Positions 1 through 8,436 of a DNA stretch of 64,000 nucleotides are shown here, one piece after another. Where the stretch lies: positions 2,294,001 to 2,358,000 of the forward strand of contig NZ_OY787456.1 in NCBI RefSeq assembly GCF_963678875.1, in the 5' to 3' direction. This stretch comes from an uncultured Hyphomonas sp. (GTDB lineage Bacteria; Pseudomonadota; Alphaproteobacteria; Caulobacterales; Hyphomonadaceae). The translations under genes were made by a program, and so were the position numbers. Positions within the stretch are counted from its first letter, which is position 1; the number at the start of each line of letters is the position of its first letter. The notes under the pieces are model-generated. The model was given only the letters and a program-made list of their open reading frames with translations, did no database searches and was not told the DNA's origin.

Positions 1-662
1 CGGACAACCTGGCCATTGAACACGAGCGGCCAGTCGGCATCGGTTTCGGTGGCGCGAATGAAATCATCCGTCACGAGCACTGAAAGATTGAAGCAGGACA
101 AAGCACCCGTTTCTTTCTTTGCATCGATGAAGGATTCGATATCGGGATGGTCACAGCGCAAAACGGCCATCATCGCACCGCGGCGAACCCGGTCTGCCGT
201 CATGGTTTCACACATGGCGTCCCAGAGGTGCATGAAGGAGACCGGACCGCTGGCGATATTTCCTGTCCGCACCGCTGCGGAGCCGACAGGGCGTATCGGC
301 GAGAAATCGAGACCGATCCCGCCCCCCGCCTGCAATGTCATGGCACTCTCGCGAAGAGAATGGAAAAGTCCGTCAATGGAGTCGTCCAACGTCCCCATGA
401 CGAAGCAATTCAGCAGGGTTGCGTTGCGTTCGGTTCCGGCATTCGCGAGAATGCGGCCACCAGGAAGAAACCGATAGCCCGCCAACAGTTCGTGGAACCG
501 ACCCGCCCACACATGCCGGTTATTCGTTTCACCAGCTGCAACGGCGTTCGCAACACGTGCCCACGTTTCCTCAACGCCAGCTTCGTTCCTGAACCGGTAT
601 TTTCTGAGCCAGATGTCTTTCGATACCGGCGCAGACGAGGTGGAAGGCGGCGACGCGTTCAA
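1..662 (-). CDS. nrdJ: Class II (adenosylcobalamin-dependent) ribonucleotide reductase, N-terminal part, cut by the left window edge
   Basis: The enzyme reduces ribonucleotides to deoxyribonucleotides with a cobalamin radical and needs no oxygen, unlike class I enzymes. Translating the minus strand gives about 220 residues with clear family blocks: a DIWLRKYRF-type opening, FLPGGRILANAG, NCF near residue 86 (the first redox-active Cys), LRESAMTLQAGGGIG followed by LDFSPIRP, and GALSCFNLSV. The C-terminal part lies outside the window. No ATG is in frame after the upstream stop. The chosen start is TTG at 662, eight bases after a good AAGGGAAGGA ribosome binding site, and it gives the short-form class II N-terminus. 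It follows the DUF3775 gene by about 24 bp on the same strand, so the two are probably cotranscribed. The family is clear; the start is inferred. Confidence 0.9.
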   Translation of the reverse strand, partial: MNASPPSTSSAPVSKDIWLRKYRFRNEAGVEETWARVANAVAAGETNNRHVWAGRFHELLAGYRFLPGGRILANAGTERNATLLNCFVMGTLDDSIDGLFHSLRESAMTLQAGGGIGLDFSPIRPVGSAAVRTGNIASGPVSFMHLWDAMCETMTADRVRRGAMMAVLRCDHPDIESFIDAKKETGALSCFNLSVLVTDDFIRATETDADWPLVFNGQVV

Positions 663-686
663 TGCAGCCGTCCTTCCCTTGTCATC

Positions 687-1142
687 TCAGGACAGCTCAT
701 CCGGCGGTGGATACCCCATGGCTTCCAGCGCATTCTCGATATAGTCGCTGCCCATTTGCAGCTCCTCGAGATAGTCCGTCACATCAAAGGGCTCAGCCTC
801 GCGAGCGGCACGTCGTGCCGAGGCCCAATCGCGCGCCTCATAATCGCCGCGGCCGACCCAGATCAGTGCAAGCAGGTCATGTTTGGCGTCAATGTTGAGT
901 CCGCGAATCAGGCCCTCCAACTCATCGTCGAGCACATCTTCGTGCGGCTCCTCCGCCTCATCAGCGATGGCCTCAATATCCGTTATCGGATCATCTCCGA
1001 TATCGCTGTCCACGACATCGTCTTCTTCCATCGGCATGATGCCTTCGCCCTGATAAGACTGGGCCAGCACAGCAATCCGGTAGGCAACGTCGGGATCGAT
1101 CGTGAGATCAAAGGCACGATCGCCCTGAATGACCTTCTTCAT
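687..1142 (-). CDS. DUF3775 family protein
   Basis: This small acidic cytosolic protein of 151 residues has a central Asp/Glu-rich stretch at roughly residues 38-75. The C-terminal half contains LIRGLNIDAKHDLLALIWVG and GRGDYEARDW, which resembles the DUF3775 family found mostly in alphaproteobacteria. No catalytic motif, signal peptide or membrane segment is visible. It sits between the universal stress protein gene and nrdJ, all on the minus strand with short spacings, so it may belong to a stress-related operon. Its biochemical role is unknown. The ATG at 1142 follows a GGGGGCTTGG stretch that can act as ribosome binding site. Confidence 0.72.
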   Translation of the reverse strand: MKKVIQGDRAFDLTIDPDVAYRIAVLAQSYQGEGIMPMEEDDVVDSDIGDDPITDIEAIADEAEEPHEDVLDDELEGLIRGLNIDAKHDLLALIWVGRGDYEARDWASARRAAREAEPFDVTDYLEELQMGSDYIENALEAMGYPPPDELS

Positions 1143-1152
1143 CCAAGCCCCC

Positions 1153-1992
1153 TTAGTGAGACAGAAGCAGAGGCACCTTCGCCTCGCGCAGCAAGGTTCG
1201 CGTCACCCCCGGCAGGAATGCCTGCTGCAGACGCGAATGGCGATAACCGCCCATGACAATCAGGTCGGCATTGAATGATACCGCGACATCCATCAGCGCT
1301 TCCGCTGTCGAGCGCCCGATGCTGTCTTCATTCCGAACTTCGACGTCTGCGACATGCCGTGCCAGGTGGGCACCGATGTCCCATGCCGGACCGGCGCCGT
1401 GACTGGTATCTCCAGGCTTGGCATCAACTGTGGCCACGCAGACCTTCGCATCATCCGGTATCAACAGAAGGCTGTCATGCATGGCCCGGGTTGCTTCACG
1501 GCTGGCATCCCAGGCGATCATTGCGCGTTCGCCGACTGTCGTTCCCGTCCAGTCTTCCGGCACGATCAACACCGGACGGCCGCCTCCCAGCAACACACCT
1601 TCCAGCAAGTCGGCATGGGGTTGCTCATCGGATTTTCCCGGCGCCCGTACGACAACAATGTCCGCATGACGGGCGTTCATTGCCGACAAGGCCTCAACCC
1701 GGTTCGGAAACGCTTCGAAATGGCGCATTTCCACAGGCGGATCCTGAACATCCAGGGTTTTCTCAAACTTGGTCCACGCGCCAGACATGGTGTCCCGTGT
1801 CTGCTGAAGGATAGATGCATAGACCTCGCCAGCGGACCCATCTCCATAACCAAGGATCATCGGCGGTAGAACCGTGAACGCGGCGCAGCTGAGGTGTGCA
1901 TTTTTTGACGTGGCAAGCGCACGGGCAAAGTCAAATGCGGCTTTGTCCCCGTCAGGCGAAGCCATGCAGACGCTGATATCCTTGATATTCAC
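1153..1992 (-). CDS. Universal stress protein (UspA family)
   Basis: The 279-residue protein is about twice the size of one UspA domain, so it is probably a tandem-domain form. The C-terminal domain ends in ADLIVMGGYRHSRLQQ and a G-V-T-R-T-L-L segment, matching the nucleotide-binding G-2x-G-9x-G-(S/T) signature. The N-terminal half (opening MNIKDISVCMASPDG) lacks an obvious signature. Usp proteins bind ATP or act as dimers during growth arrest, energy limitation or low oxygen. The start is GTG at 1992 with GGAG seven bases upstream. It is the first gene of the leftward group Usp-DUF3775-nrdJ and is divergent from the ABC exporter operon. Confidence 0.88.
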   Translation of the reverse strand: MNIKDISVCMASPDGDKAAFDFARALATSKNAHLSCAAFTVLPPMILGYGDGSAGEVYASILQQTRDTMSGAWTKFEKTLDVQDPPVEMRHFEAFPNRVEALSAMNARHADIVVVRAPGKSDEQPHADLLEGVLLGGGRPVLIVPEDWTGTTVGERAMIAWDASREATRAMHDSLLLIPDDAKVCVATVDAKPGDTSHGAGPAWDIGAHLARHVADVEVRNEDSIGRSTAEALMDVAVSFNADLIVMGGYRHSRLQQAFLPGVTRTLLREAKVPLLLSH

Positions 1993-2129
1993 TTGAAATC
2001 TCCATTGCTGGTAAAACTGATCTCAAAGCACATCATAGCGGAAAAACTTCCGGTTCAATACGCGTCCCTACGTAGCAGAGTTCGCTCAAATGTTGGTTAT
2101 AAAGCCACCGTCAGGGTAGAAAACGCCAA

Positions 2130-2873
2130 ATGAAATCGTCCAAAAGCCTTCACGAGCCAACCGCCGACCCGGATATTCTGCTGGAAGGCAAAGGCCTGGA
2201 ACGGACCTTCGTGACAGGCGAAGTGGCGGTGAAAGCACTGCGCGGCGTGGACATCTCACTGAAGCGTGGTGAGCTCGTTGTGCTGCTCGGACATTCCGGC
2301 AGCGGCAAGTCCACCTTGCTGAACATTCTCGGCGGGCTGGACCGGGCGACCGCCGGAACACTTCAATTTGAAGGCAAGGACCTGACCCATGCCAACGATG
2401 CTGAACTGACCCGCTACCGCCGGCGATCGGTCGGGTTTGTGTTCCAGTTCTACAATCTTGTTGCCGGGCTCACCGCACGAGAGAACGTCTCGCTTGTCAC
2501 CGAGATCGCCAATCATCCGATGAAACCGGATGATGCCCTCGAACTTGTCGGCCTGGGCGAACGGGTGAGGCACTTTCCAGCGCAGCTGTCCGGAGGGGAA
2601 CAACAACGGGTCGCCGTTGCACGCGCCATTGCCAAACGGCCGCAGATCCTTTTTTGCGATGAGCCGACAGGCGCACTGGATAGTCAAACAGGTATCCGCG
2701 TCCTGGAAGCACTCGACCGGGTGAATCGCGAACTTTCCACAACGATGCTGATCATCACGCACAATGTCGGTATCGGCGATATCGCCGACCGTGTTCTGCG
2801 AATGCAGGATGGATCAATCATTGAGGAAACGCGGCCCAATCGCCGCCTCAAGCCGGAGGAGATATCCTGGTGA
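2130..2873 (+). CDS. ABC transporter ATP-binding protein (MacB/LolD-type)
   Basis: This is a cytosolic ATPase of 247 residues that energises the membrane permease encoded next. Visible motifs are Walker A GHSGSGKST (residues 54-62), Q-loop Gln106, signature LSGGEQQR (153-160), Walker B ILFCDE (173-178), the PTGALD D-loop region and H-loop His211. The FYNLVAGLTARENV stretch is typical of the MacB/LolD/FtsE class of exporters and lipoprotein movers. The next gene starts inside its stop codon, so translation is coupled. A HlyD adaptor gene follows, which completes a DevA-like tripartite exporter. The substrate cannot be told from sequence. Confidence 0.93.
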   Translation: MKSSKSLHEPTADPDILLEGKGLERTFVTGEVAVKALRGVDISLKRGELVVLLGHSGSGKSTLLNILGGLDRATAGTLQFEGKDLTHANDAELTRYRRRSVGFVFQFYNLVAGLTARENVSLVTEIANHPMKPDDALELVGLGERVRHFPAQLSGGEQQRVAVARAIAKRPQILFCDEPTGALDSQTGIRVLEALDRVNRELSTTMLIITHNVGIGDIADRVLRMQDGSIIEETRPNRRLKPEEISW

Positions 2874-5242
2874 AGGGACTTTCACCTCTCGATACCAAGC
2901 TGCTGCGCGACATCTGGCATATGCGAGGACAGGCGATTGCCGTCGGTATTATCGTCGCCTGCGGGGTCGCGATCATGGTGATGGCACTCGGCACACTCAG
3001 CACCTTGGGTGCCAGCCGTGACGCCTACTATGAGCGCTACCGCTTCTCAGACGTCTTCGCGTCCGTGCGCCGCGCCCCTGAAAGCGCTGCTGAGCGCCTG
3101 CGCGAAATCGACGGTGTGCAGACAGTTGAAACACGCATCGTACGGCTTGTGATCCTTCGCATAGAAGGCGTGGAAGAACCGGCCAACGCCCAGATTGTGT
3201 CCCTGCCGGACGATAGCGAAAGCGTCCTGAACCAGATCGTCCTGTTTCACGGACGCTACCCTGAGGCCCGCTCGCCTAACGAGATCATCATTTCCAATGC
3301 CTTCGCCGAAGCCAATGACCTGAATACAGGAGACGCCATTGAAGCGGTGATGAATGGACGCCTCAGGTCGCTCACAGTGGTGGGGATTGGTGACAGTCCT
3401 GAATTCATCTACGCGCTTGGCCCCGGCACCCTTTTACCCGATGATCGCCTCTTCGGCATTTTCTGGATGCGCCGCCGCGCGCTGGAAGCCGCTTTTGATC
3501 TCGATGGCGCCTTCAACAATCTCAGTCTGACCGTCGCGCCGGGAACCGATACGGAAACCGTGATCGACCATGCCGACGATGTCCTCGCACCTTACGGAGG
3601 AACCGGAGCCTTCGACCGTTCGGACCAGTTGTCGAACGCCTTTGTCGATTCAGAGATGAACCAGTTGAAGACCATGGCGCAGATCATTCCGGCCGTCTTC
3701 CTGATCGTGTCGGCGATCCTGATACACTCCATCCTGAACCGGTTGATTCAAACCGAACGCCAACAAATCGGCCTTATCAAGGCGTTTGGGTATTCGCGCA
3801 GTGAAATCACCTGGCACTATCTAAAATTCGCCATCGCCATCACGACAGGCGGCGTACTGGCGGGCTTTGCGCTCGGCTTTGTGCTTCAGAATCTCATTAC
3901 CCATTTATATGCCGAGACATTCCGGATCCCGGACCTGACCTGGCGTGTCGATAGCTTCGCGTTGGTTGCCGGGTCTGTGGCAGCGCTGGGATCTGCCATC
4001 GTCGGCGCAATGAGCGCAGCGCTTGGCGCCGCGAAACTGTCACCCGCCGAGGCCATGCAACCTGCGCCACCTGTCAATTATCACCAAGGCTGGCTGCGCT
4101 ACATCCTGCAAATGCGATGGCTGGATGAACCGACAAGATTGATCCTGCGCCACATCTTCCGGTTTCCAGCGCGGACTGCGGCGAACCTGTTTGGCATCGC
4201 AGCGGCGGTAACCCTGCTGATCGGCACACTCTTCAGCTTCGACGCGATCGACGACATGATCGATCAGATGTTCTTCCGCACGAACGCCCACGATGCTGCG
4301 GTTACCTTCTTCGAGGCACGTAACGATACGGCTGTCGCGGAATTGTCCCGCCTGCCTGGCGTGGTGTCTGCGGAAGGCGTCCGGGATGTACCCGCGAGAC
4401 TTGTGTCAGGCCACCGGTCGGAACGGGTCAGCATAACCGGCCTGCCTGCCGATGCTCAGCTGAGGCGCGTCTTGTCTTCAGACGGACGGTATATCGACAT
4501 CCCCTCCACGGGGATCGTGCTTTCATCCCAATTGGCCGGCATGCTGGATGTGACGACGGGTGAAATAGTAACCGCTCATGTTCTCGACGCGACCCGACCA
4601 GTTGCAGATTTGCCTGTCACGGCGATCATTGATGAATTTGTTGGCACTCCGGCCTTCATGGACCTGGAGGCGATGAACGCCATGCTGGACCAGCCGCCCA
4701 CAGTGTCCGGCGCTTACCTGAAACTGGACCCCCGCAATCAGACCGATTTCGAGCTCAGCGTCATCGAACGCCCCGGAATCGCCGGGGTGTCGCTACGCGC
4801 CGCAGCCATCGCATCCTTCGAGGAGACGCTGCAGGAGACGATCTACATCATGATGGGCATATATGCCGTGATTGGCGGCGCGATCGCTGCGGGTGTTGTT
4901 TACAATGCCGCGAGGATCAGCCTGACGGAGCGCGGCCGGGAACTGGCCAGCCTCCGGGTGCTCGGCTTCACGAACAATGAGGTCGGTTACATCCTGCTTG
5001 GAGAACTGGCGATCGTTGCGCTCATCGGTATCCCTCTTGGATGCATTGGCGGAATTGCCCTCGCTCATCTGATTGCGACCGCCATGGCAACTGAACTCTA
5101 TCGGATTCCCGTTACGGTGAACCCGTCAACACTGGGCATAGCGGCCCTGATCGTCCTTGTTTCATCCACGGTCGCCGCATTGTTCGTGGTCCGCAGGGTC
5201 CGGTCGCTGGACCTCATTGCAGTATTGAAGACAAGGGAATGA
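2870..5242 (+). CDS. ABC transporter permease with two FtsX-like domains
   Basis: The 790-residue inner membrane protein starts with GTG and overlaps the ATPase gene by four bases. It has an N-terminal membrane segment near residues 17-40 (AIAVGIIVACGVAIMVMALG), a large periplasmic region, and a first FtsX bundle around residues 265-390 that includes TERQQIGLIKAFGYSRSEI. A second repeat has a membrane segment at LFGIAAAVTLLIGTL, another periplasmic domain, and a C-terminal bundle with GRELASLRVLGFTNNEVGYI. This duplicated architecture is usual for the approximately 800-residue FtsX/YbbP-like permeases. It should form a complex with the preceding ATPase and the following HlyD adaptor; no outer membrane channel is encoded nearby. 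Confidence 0.9.
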   Translation: MKGLSPLDTKLLRDIWHMRGQAIAVGIIVACGVAIMVMALGTLSTLGASRDAYYERYRFSDVFASVRRAPESAAERLREIDGVQTVETRIVRLVILRIEGVEEPANAQIVSLPDDSESVLNQIVLFHGRYPEARSPNEIIISNAFAEANDLNTGDAIEAVMNGRLRSLTVVGIGDSPEFIYALGPGTLLPDDRLFGIFWMRRRALEAAFDLDGAFNNLSLTVAPGTDTETVIDHADDVLAPYGGTGAFDRSDQLSNAFVDSEMNQLKTMAQIIPAVFLIVSAILIHSILNRLIQTERQQIGLIKAFGYSRSEITWHYLKFAIAITTGGVLAGFALGFVLQNLITHLYAETFRIPDLTWRVDSFALVAGSVAALGSAIVGAMSAALGAAKLSPAEAMQPAPPVNYHQGWLRYILQMRWLDEPTRLILRHIFRFPARTAANLFGIAAAVTLLIGTLFSFDAIDDMIDQMFFRTNAHDAAVTFFEARNDTAVAELSRLPGVVSAEGVRDVPARLVSGHRSERVSITGLPADAQLRRVLSSDGRYIDIPSTGIVLSSQLAGMLDVTTGEIVTAHVLDATRPVADLPVTAIIDEFVGTPAFMDLEAMNAMLDQPPTVSGAYLKLDPRNQTDFELSVIERPGIAGVSLRAAAIASFEETLQETIYIMMGIYAVIGGAIAAGVVYNAARISLTERGRELASLRVLGFTNNEVGYILLGELAIVALIGIPLGCIGGIALAHLIATAMATELYRIPVTVNPSTLGIAALIVLVSSTVAALFVVRRVRSLDLIAVLKTRE

Positions 5243-6477
5243 AGATGCCATCAGTCCGTATGCGTATCTGGATAGCACTCGCCGCTCTTACGGCGCTCGG
5301 CTTTGCGTGGACCTTTTCTCCCCGCGCAATTGAAGTCGATGCAGCTTTGGTCACTCGTGCGGACATGACGGTGACTGTTTCAGACGATGGCATGACGAGA
5401 GTCCGCGACGTTTTCGTACTATCAGCTCCACTCGATGGCACCATGTCCAGGGTGGAAGTTGAGCCGGGAGATCATGTGACGGTGGGTGAAACCGTCATAT
5501 CCACAATTCGCCCATTGCTGCCACCGCTGCTGCCTGCACGCACCACGGCACAATTAAAGTCGAACGTCTCCTCCGCGGAAGCGGCGCTGACGGCGGCGCG
5601 CGCTGATGCGGAACGCCTGCGCGCTGAACACAAGCGCCTCAAGCGCGATCTTGATCGTGCAAAAAAGCTATTTGAATCCGCAACCGTGTCACAGCAAGCA
5701 GTCGACAATGCCGAAGCAGCGGAACGGGAAGGCTACCTCGCCTTACGGTCCAGCGAAGCGGTGATCGGTGTACGGCGGCAGGAACTTGCTGCCGCACACG
5801 CCGCCCTGATGCCCAGCAAGACCCAGAATGGCAGCGATACGGTTGCTGTCATCGCACCCCTGTCCGGCCAGATTCTTGCCATTGACCGTGAAAGCGAAGG
5901 CCCGATCGCGCAAGGCACACCCATCGCCGAAATCGGAGACCTGAACTCCCTCGAATGTGTCGCCGATTTTCTCTCGGAAGAAGCTGTGCGCGTGAAGCCG
6001 GGAGATCCTGTGATATTTACGGACTGGGGCGGCCCGCCCCTGCCGGGCCGGGTCCGCCGTGTGGAACCTGCAGGCTTCACCAAAGTCTCAGCCCTCGGCA
6101 TTGAAGAGCAGCGCGTAAACATCGTCATGGATCTCAATGATCCTTCGGCCCGGCAAAATCTGGGGCACGGCTATCGGTTCGTCGCAAATATTGCGGTTTG
6201 GGAAGGCCCCAACCGGCTGGTTGTTCCCATGTCCGCATTGTTCCGGGATGCTGATGGCTGGGCCGTCTTCGTAATATCCAACGGAAAAGCCGAATGGCGA
6301 AGCGTCTCGGTCGGGCATACCAACCGGACGTTTGCAGAAATCCTGAGCGGTCTTGAAAAAGGCAACCGCGTCGTTATCCATCCGCCACGGCAGTTGGAGC
6401 GCGGTGCGAAAGTGAAAGTTCGTGCCGCATCCAGAACACATCGTGCAGTAGACAGCACTGCTGCCGCAACAGGCTGA
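5239..6477 (+). CDS. HlyD-family periplasmic adaptor (membrane fusion protein)
   Basis: The 412-residue adaptor starts at an ATG overlapping the permease stop (ATGA). It has an N-terminal membrane anchor at about residues 8-25, a lipoyl-like half motif (LDGTMSRVEVEPGDHVTVGE), a long coiled coil at about residues 105-190 rich in Ala, Glu and Arg, the second lipoyl half (VIAPLSGQILAIDRESEGP) and a beta-barrel/membrane-proximal C-terminus. In family terms it bridges the ABC permease to an outer membrane channel for export. Gene order ATPase-permease-adaptor matches DevBCA-like exporters, here as the last member of a tightly overlapped three-gene operon. Substrate unknown. Confidence 0.88.
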   Translation: MKMPSVRMRIWIALAALTALGFAWTFSPRAIEVDAALVTRADMTVTVSDDGMTRVRDVFVLSAPLDGTMSRVEVEPGDHVTVGETVISTIRPLLPPLLPARTTAQLKSNVSSAEAALTAARADAERLRAEHKRLKRDLDRAKKLFESATVSQQAVDNAEAAEREGYLALRSSEAVIGVRRQELAAAHAALMPSKTQNGSDTVAVIAPLSGQILAIDRESEGPIAQGTPIAEIGDLNSLECVADFLSEEAVRVKPGDPVIFTDWGGPPLPGRVRRVEPAGFTKVSALGIEEQRVNIVMDLNDPSARQNLGHGYRFVANIAVWEGPNRLVVPMSALFRDADGWAVFVISNGKAEWRSVSVGHTNRTFAEILSGLEKGNRVVIHPPRQLERGAKVKVRAASRTHRAVDSTAAATG

Positions 6478-6561
6478 AACCGGGTCCGGAAAGTTACGCA
6501 TCGTCTTCTTTCCTTCCCTGCGGTATCCTTCCTGTTGGAGGAAACAGACAGGGAGGCGAAA

Positions 6562-6999
6562 ATGCATCTCAGAAATGGAGATTGGGTCGTCGTTTGCGAT
6601 GCCGGAAAGTATGTCGTTTACGAAAACCAGGGCGATACGGACAGGCTGGACCTGCGGACCATCAGCTTCGATGATCACACCAATCCGCCCACGCATGAAC
6701 AGGGAACCGATAGACCTGGCCGTCTTCCCGGCCCGGGCGGCCAGAGTTCAGCAGTCGGGGATACTGACTGGCATGAGCAAGAAGAGAAGCGCTTTATCGG
6801 AGCACTTGCAACGCAAATGGACGGATGGGCGGCTGCAGAACCTGATCGCCGCTTCGTGCTTGCGGCCGATCCTCGCTCAATGGGGACCCTCAGACAGGCC
6901 CTGAATGAGCACACGCTGAGCCGGATTGCACATTCAATTACCGGTGATCATGTTCATCGCCCCGTCTCAGCCATTGAAGCGCTGATCAACGAGGCCTGA
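6562..6999 (+). CDS. Host-attachment / baeRF-like family protein
   Basis: This protein of 145 residues begins HLRNGDWVVVCDAGKYVVYE and continues with ...HEQEEKRFIGALATQMDGW and RFVLAADPRSMGTLRQ. These blocks resemble the proteobacterial family named 'protein required for attachment to host cells', which is related to the archaeal release-factor-like baeRF fold. The name comes from a plant-attachment phenotype in Agrobacterium, and a role in host attachment here is not implied. The in-frame TTG at 6535 would add nine residues, but GGGAGG placed five bases before ATG 6562 makes the ATG the better start. Such genes often sit beside Usp and stress genes, as here. Confidence 0.72.
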   Translation: MHLRNGDWVVVCDAGKYVVYENQGDTDRLDLRTISFDDHTNPPTHEQGTDRPGRLPGPGGQSSAVGDTDWHEQEEKRFIGALATQMDGWAAAEPDRRFVLAADPRSMGTLRQALNEHTLSRIAHSITGDHVHRPVSAIEALINEA

Positions 7000-7004
7000 C
7001 GGGC

Positions 7005-8279
7005 TCAGCTGTTGCCGAGCGAAGTTGCCAGCATCATGACCAACAAGCCGGACGCGATGGTGAGAACACCGGTCAGCAATACCAGTCTGCCGAAGCGCCG
7101 GGTTCCCGATCCAAGCGCTAGCAGGACCTTGAAAACTGTATTGGCCACGACAGCGATCACGATCGCTCGCGCGGCCACATGATCGGACAAGTCACCTGCA
7201 CTGAGGCGGCCCATGGAGAGGGTCACCGCGTCTGCATCGACCGCACCGGCGATGGTTGCGACGCCGAAAACGCCGCTATCCCCCCAGGCGGCCTGCGCGG
7301 CCCGTGACAGCACCAGCGCGCCGGTCAGCACGCCCGCAAAGACCAGCGCCGACTTCAGGTCCAGTGGGTTGGGCAAGGCCAGTCTGGCTTCTGTCGTGGC
7401 GGGCTGGCGCTTCAACAGGAGGCCGGCGACCAGCATGGTCACGGCAAACATCGCCCCCAAAGGCAGCCACAGCATCGGCAGCAATGCCGGCCGGATGGCC
7501 GCGATTATAAGCGCCGTACGCATGATCATAACGGACCATGCCATTGCTACCCCGCCCGCATAAGCAGATGTCTGCCCGCCTGCTTTTGACAATTGGGACA
7601 GCGATAGCGTTGCCGCAGTCGAGGATGCCAACCCGCCCGCAAATGCCAGCAGGCCGACCCCAGCACGCTCGCCCAGGGTTTTCGCCCCGACATAGCCGAC
7701 GAACCCGAGACCGCTGATCAGAACCACCATCCACCAGATATGTCGTGGATTGATAACCTGATACGGCCCCAGCCCCACATCGGGCATCGCTGGCAGGATA
7801 ACGACCGAGATCAACAGCAACCGCAGAAACGCGCTCATCTCATGCGCATCAATCCTGTCCAGCAACCGGTGCATCGGCTCGCGAAGCCAGAGAATGAACG
7901 CCGTTACGACAGCCCCGCCGCCTGCCAGCAGCGGCGACAACTTCACTGAGATCGCTCCCAGGCTGAAGGTGATCAGCGCCGCGATCATCGTTGTGGCGCT
8001 CACATTCCGGGTTTCGTCAATGTGGGCCTCAAAGCCCTGGCGCAACAGGATCGCGAGCCCGATCGCCCCGGCCGAAATGATGAGGCCATTTCCGGCATCC
8101 AGCGTCGCCGCAAGCCCACCCACAAGACCGATAAGGCCGAACGTACGGAACCCCGCAACGCGGCTGCCGGTCGGATCGCCCCGTTCTTTCCAGCCGCGCT
8201 CCAACCCGATAATCAGCCCGATCGCAAGAGAGGCCAGAAGGCTCACCGATAGGGTGAGGATATTTTGGGACGGCTCCAA
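7005..8279 (-). CDS. MgtC/SapB and DUF4010 family membrane protein
   Basis: This polytopic inner membrane protein has about 424 residues from the chosen start. The N-terminal domain carries the MgtC/SapB block LAIGLIIGLERGWKER followed by GSRVAGFRTFGLIGLVGG. The rest is a run of hydrophobic helices typical of the DUF4010 extension. MgtC-domain proteins are linked to low-magnesium and acid stress, but the function of the DUF4010 type is not established. The open frame extends to 8588, which would run into the divergent metallo-hydrolase gene. TTG at 8279 lies four bases after GGGAGGAG and gives the usual family length, so I prefer it; GTG at 8282 and ATG at 8439 are alternatives. Confidence 0.8.
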   Translation of the reverse strand: MEPSQNILTLSVSLLASLAIGLIIGLERGWKERGDPTGSRVAGFRTFGLIGLVGGLAATLDAGNGLIISAGAIGLAILLRQGFEAHIDETRNVSATTMIAALITFSLGAISVKLSPLLAGGGAVVTAFILWLREPMHRLLDRIDAHEMSAFLRLLLISVVILPAMPDVGLGPYQVINPRHIWWMVVLISGLGFVGYVGAKTLGERAGVGLLAFAGGLASSTAATLSLSQLSKAGGQTSAYAGGVAMAWSVMIMRTALIIAAIRPALLPMLWLPLGAMFAVTMLVAGLLLKRQPATTEARLALPNPLDLKSALVFAGVLTGALVLSRAAQAAWGDSGVFGVATIAGAVDADAVTLSMGRLSAGDLSDHVAARAIVIAVVANTVFKVLLALGSGTRRFGRLVLLTGVLTIASGLLVMMLATSLGNS

Positions 8280-8436
8280 CACACTCCTCCCGACCAGTAA
8301 GCCGAATAGTTTAACGCCAACTCCTGTCCGTGGACCATCCGTATTCTCCGCAGCCCATGGCGACGAATGATCAGCTTGTGAAACCAGCGCATGTGGCATT
8401 TGATAGACAGGATCGGAAGCAGGGAAAGGTCCAGAC

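Noticed and set aside
147..1256. A 369-codon open frame on the plus strand
   Set aside because: It covers nrdJ, DUF3775 and part of the universal stress protein in antisense. Those genes have recognisable motifs; this frame has none.
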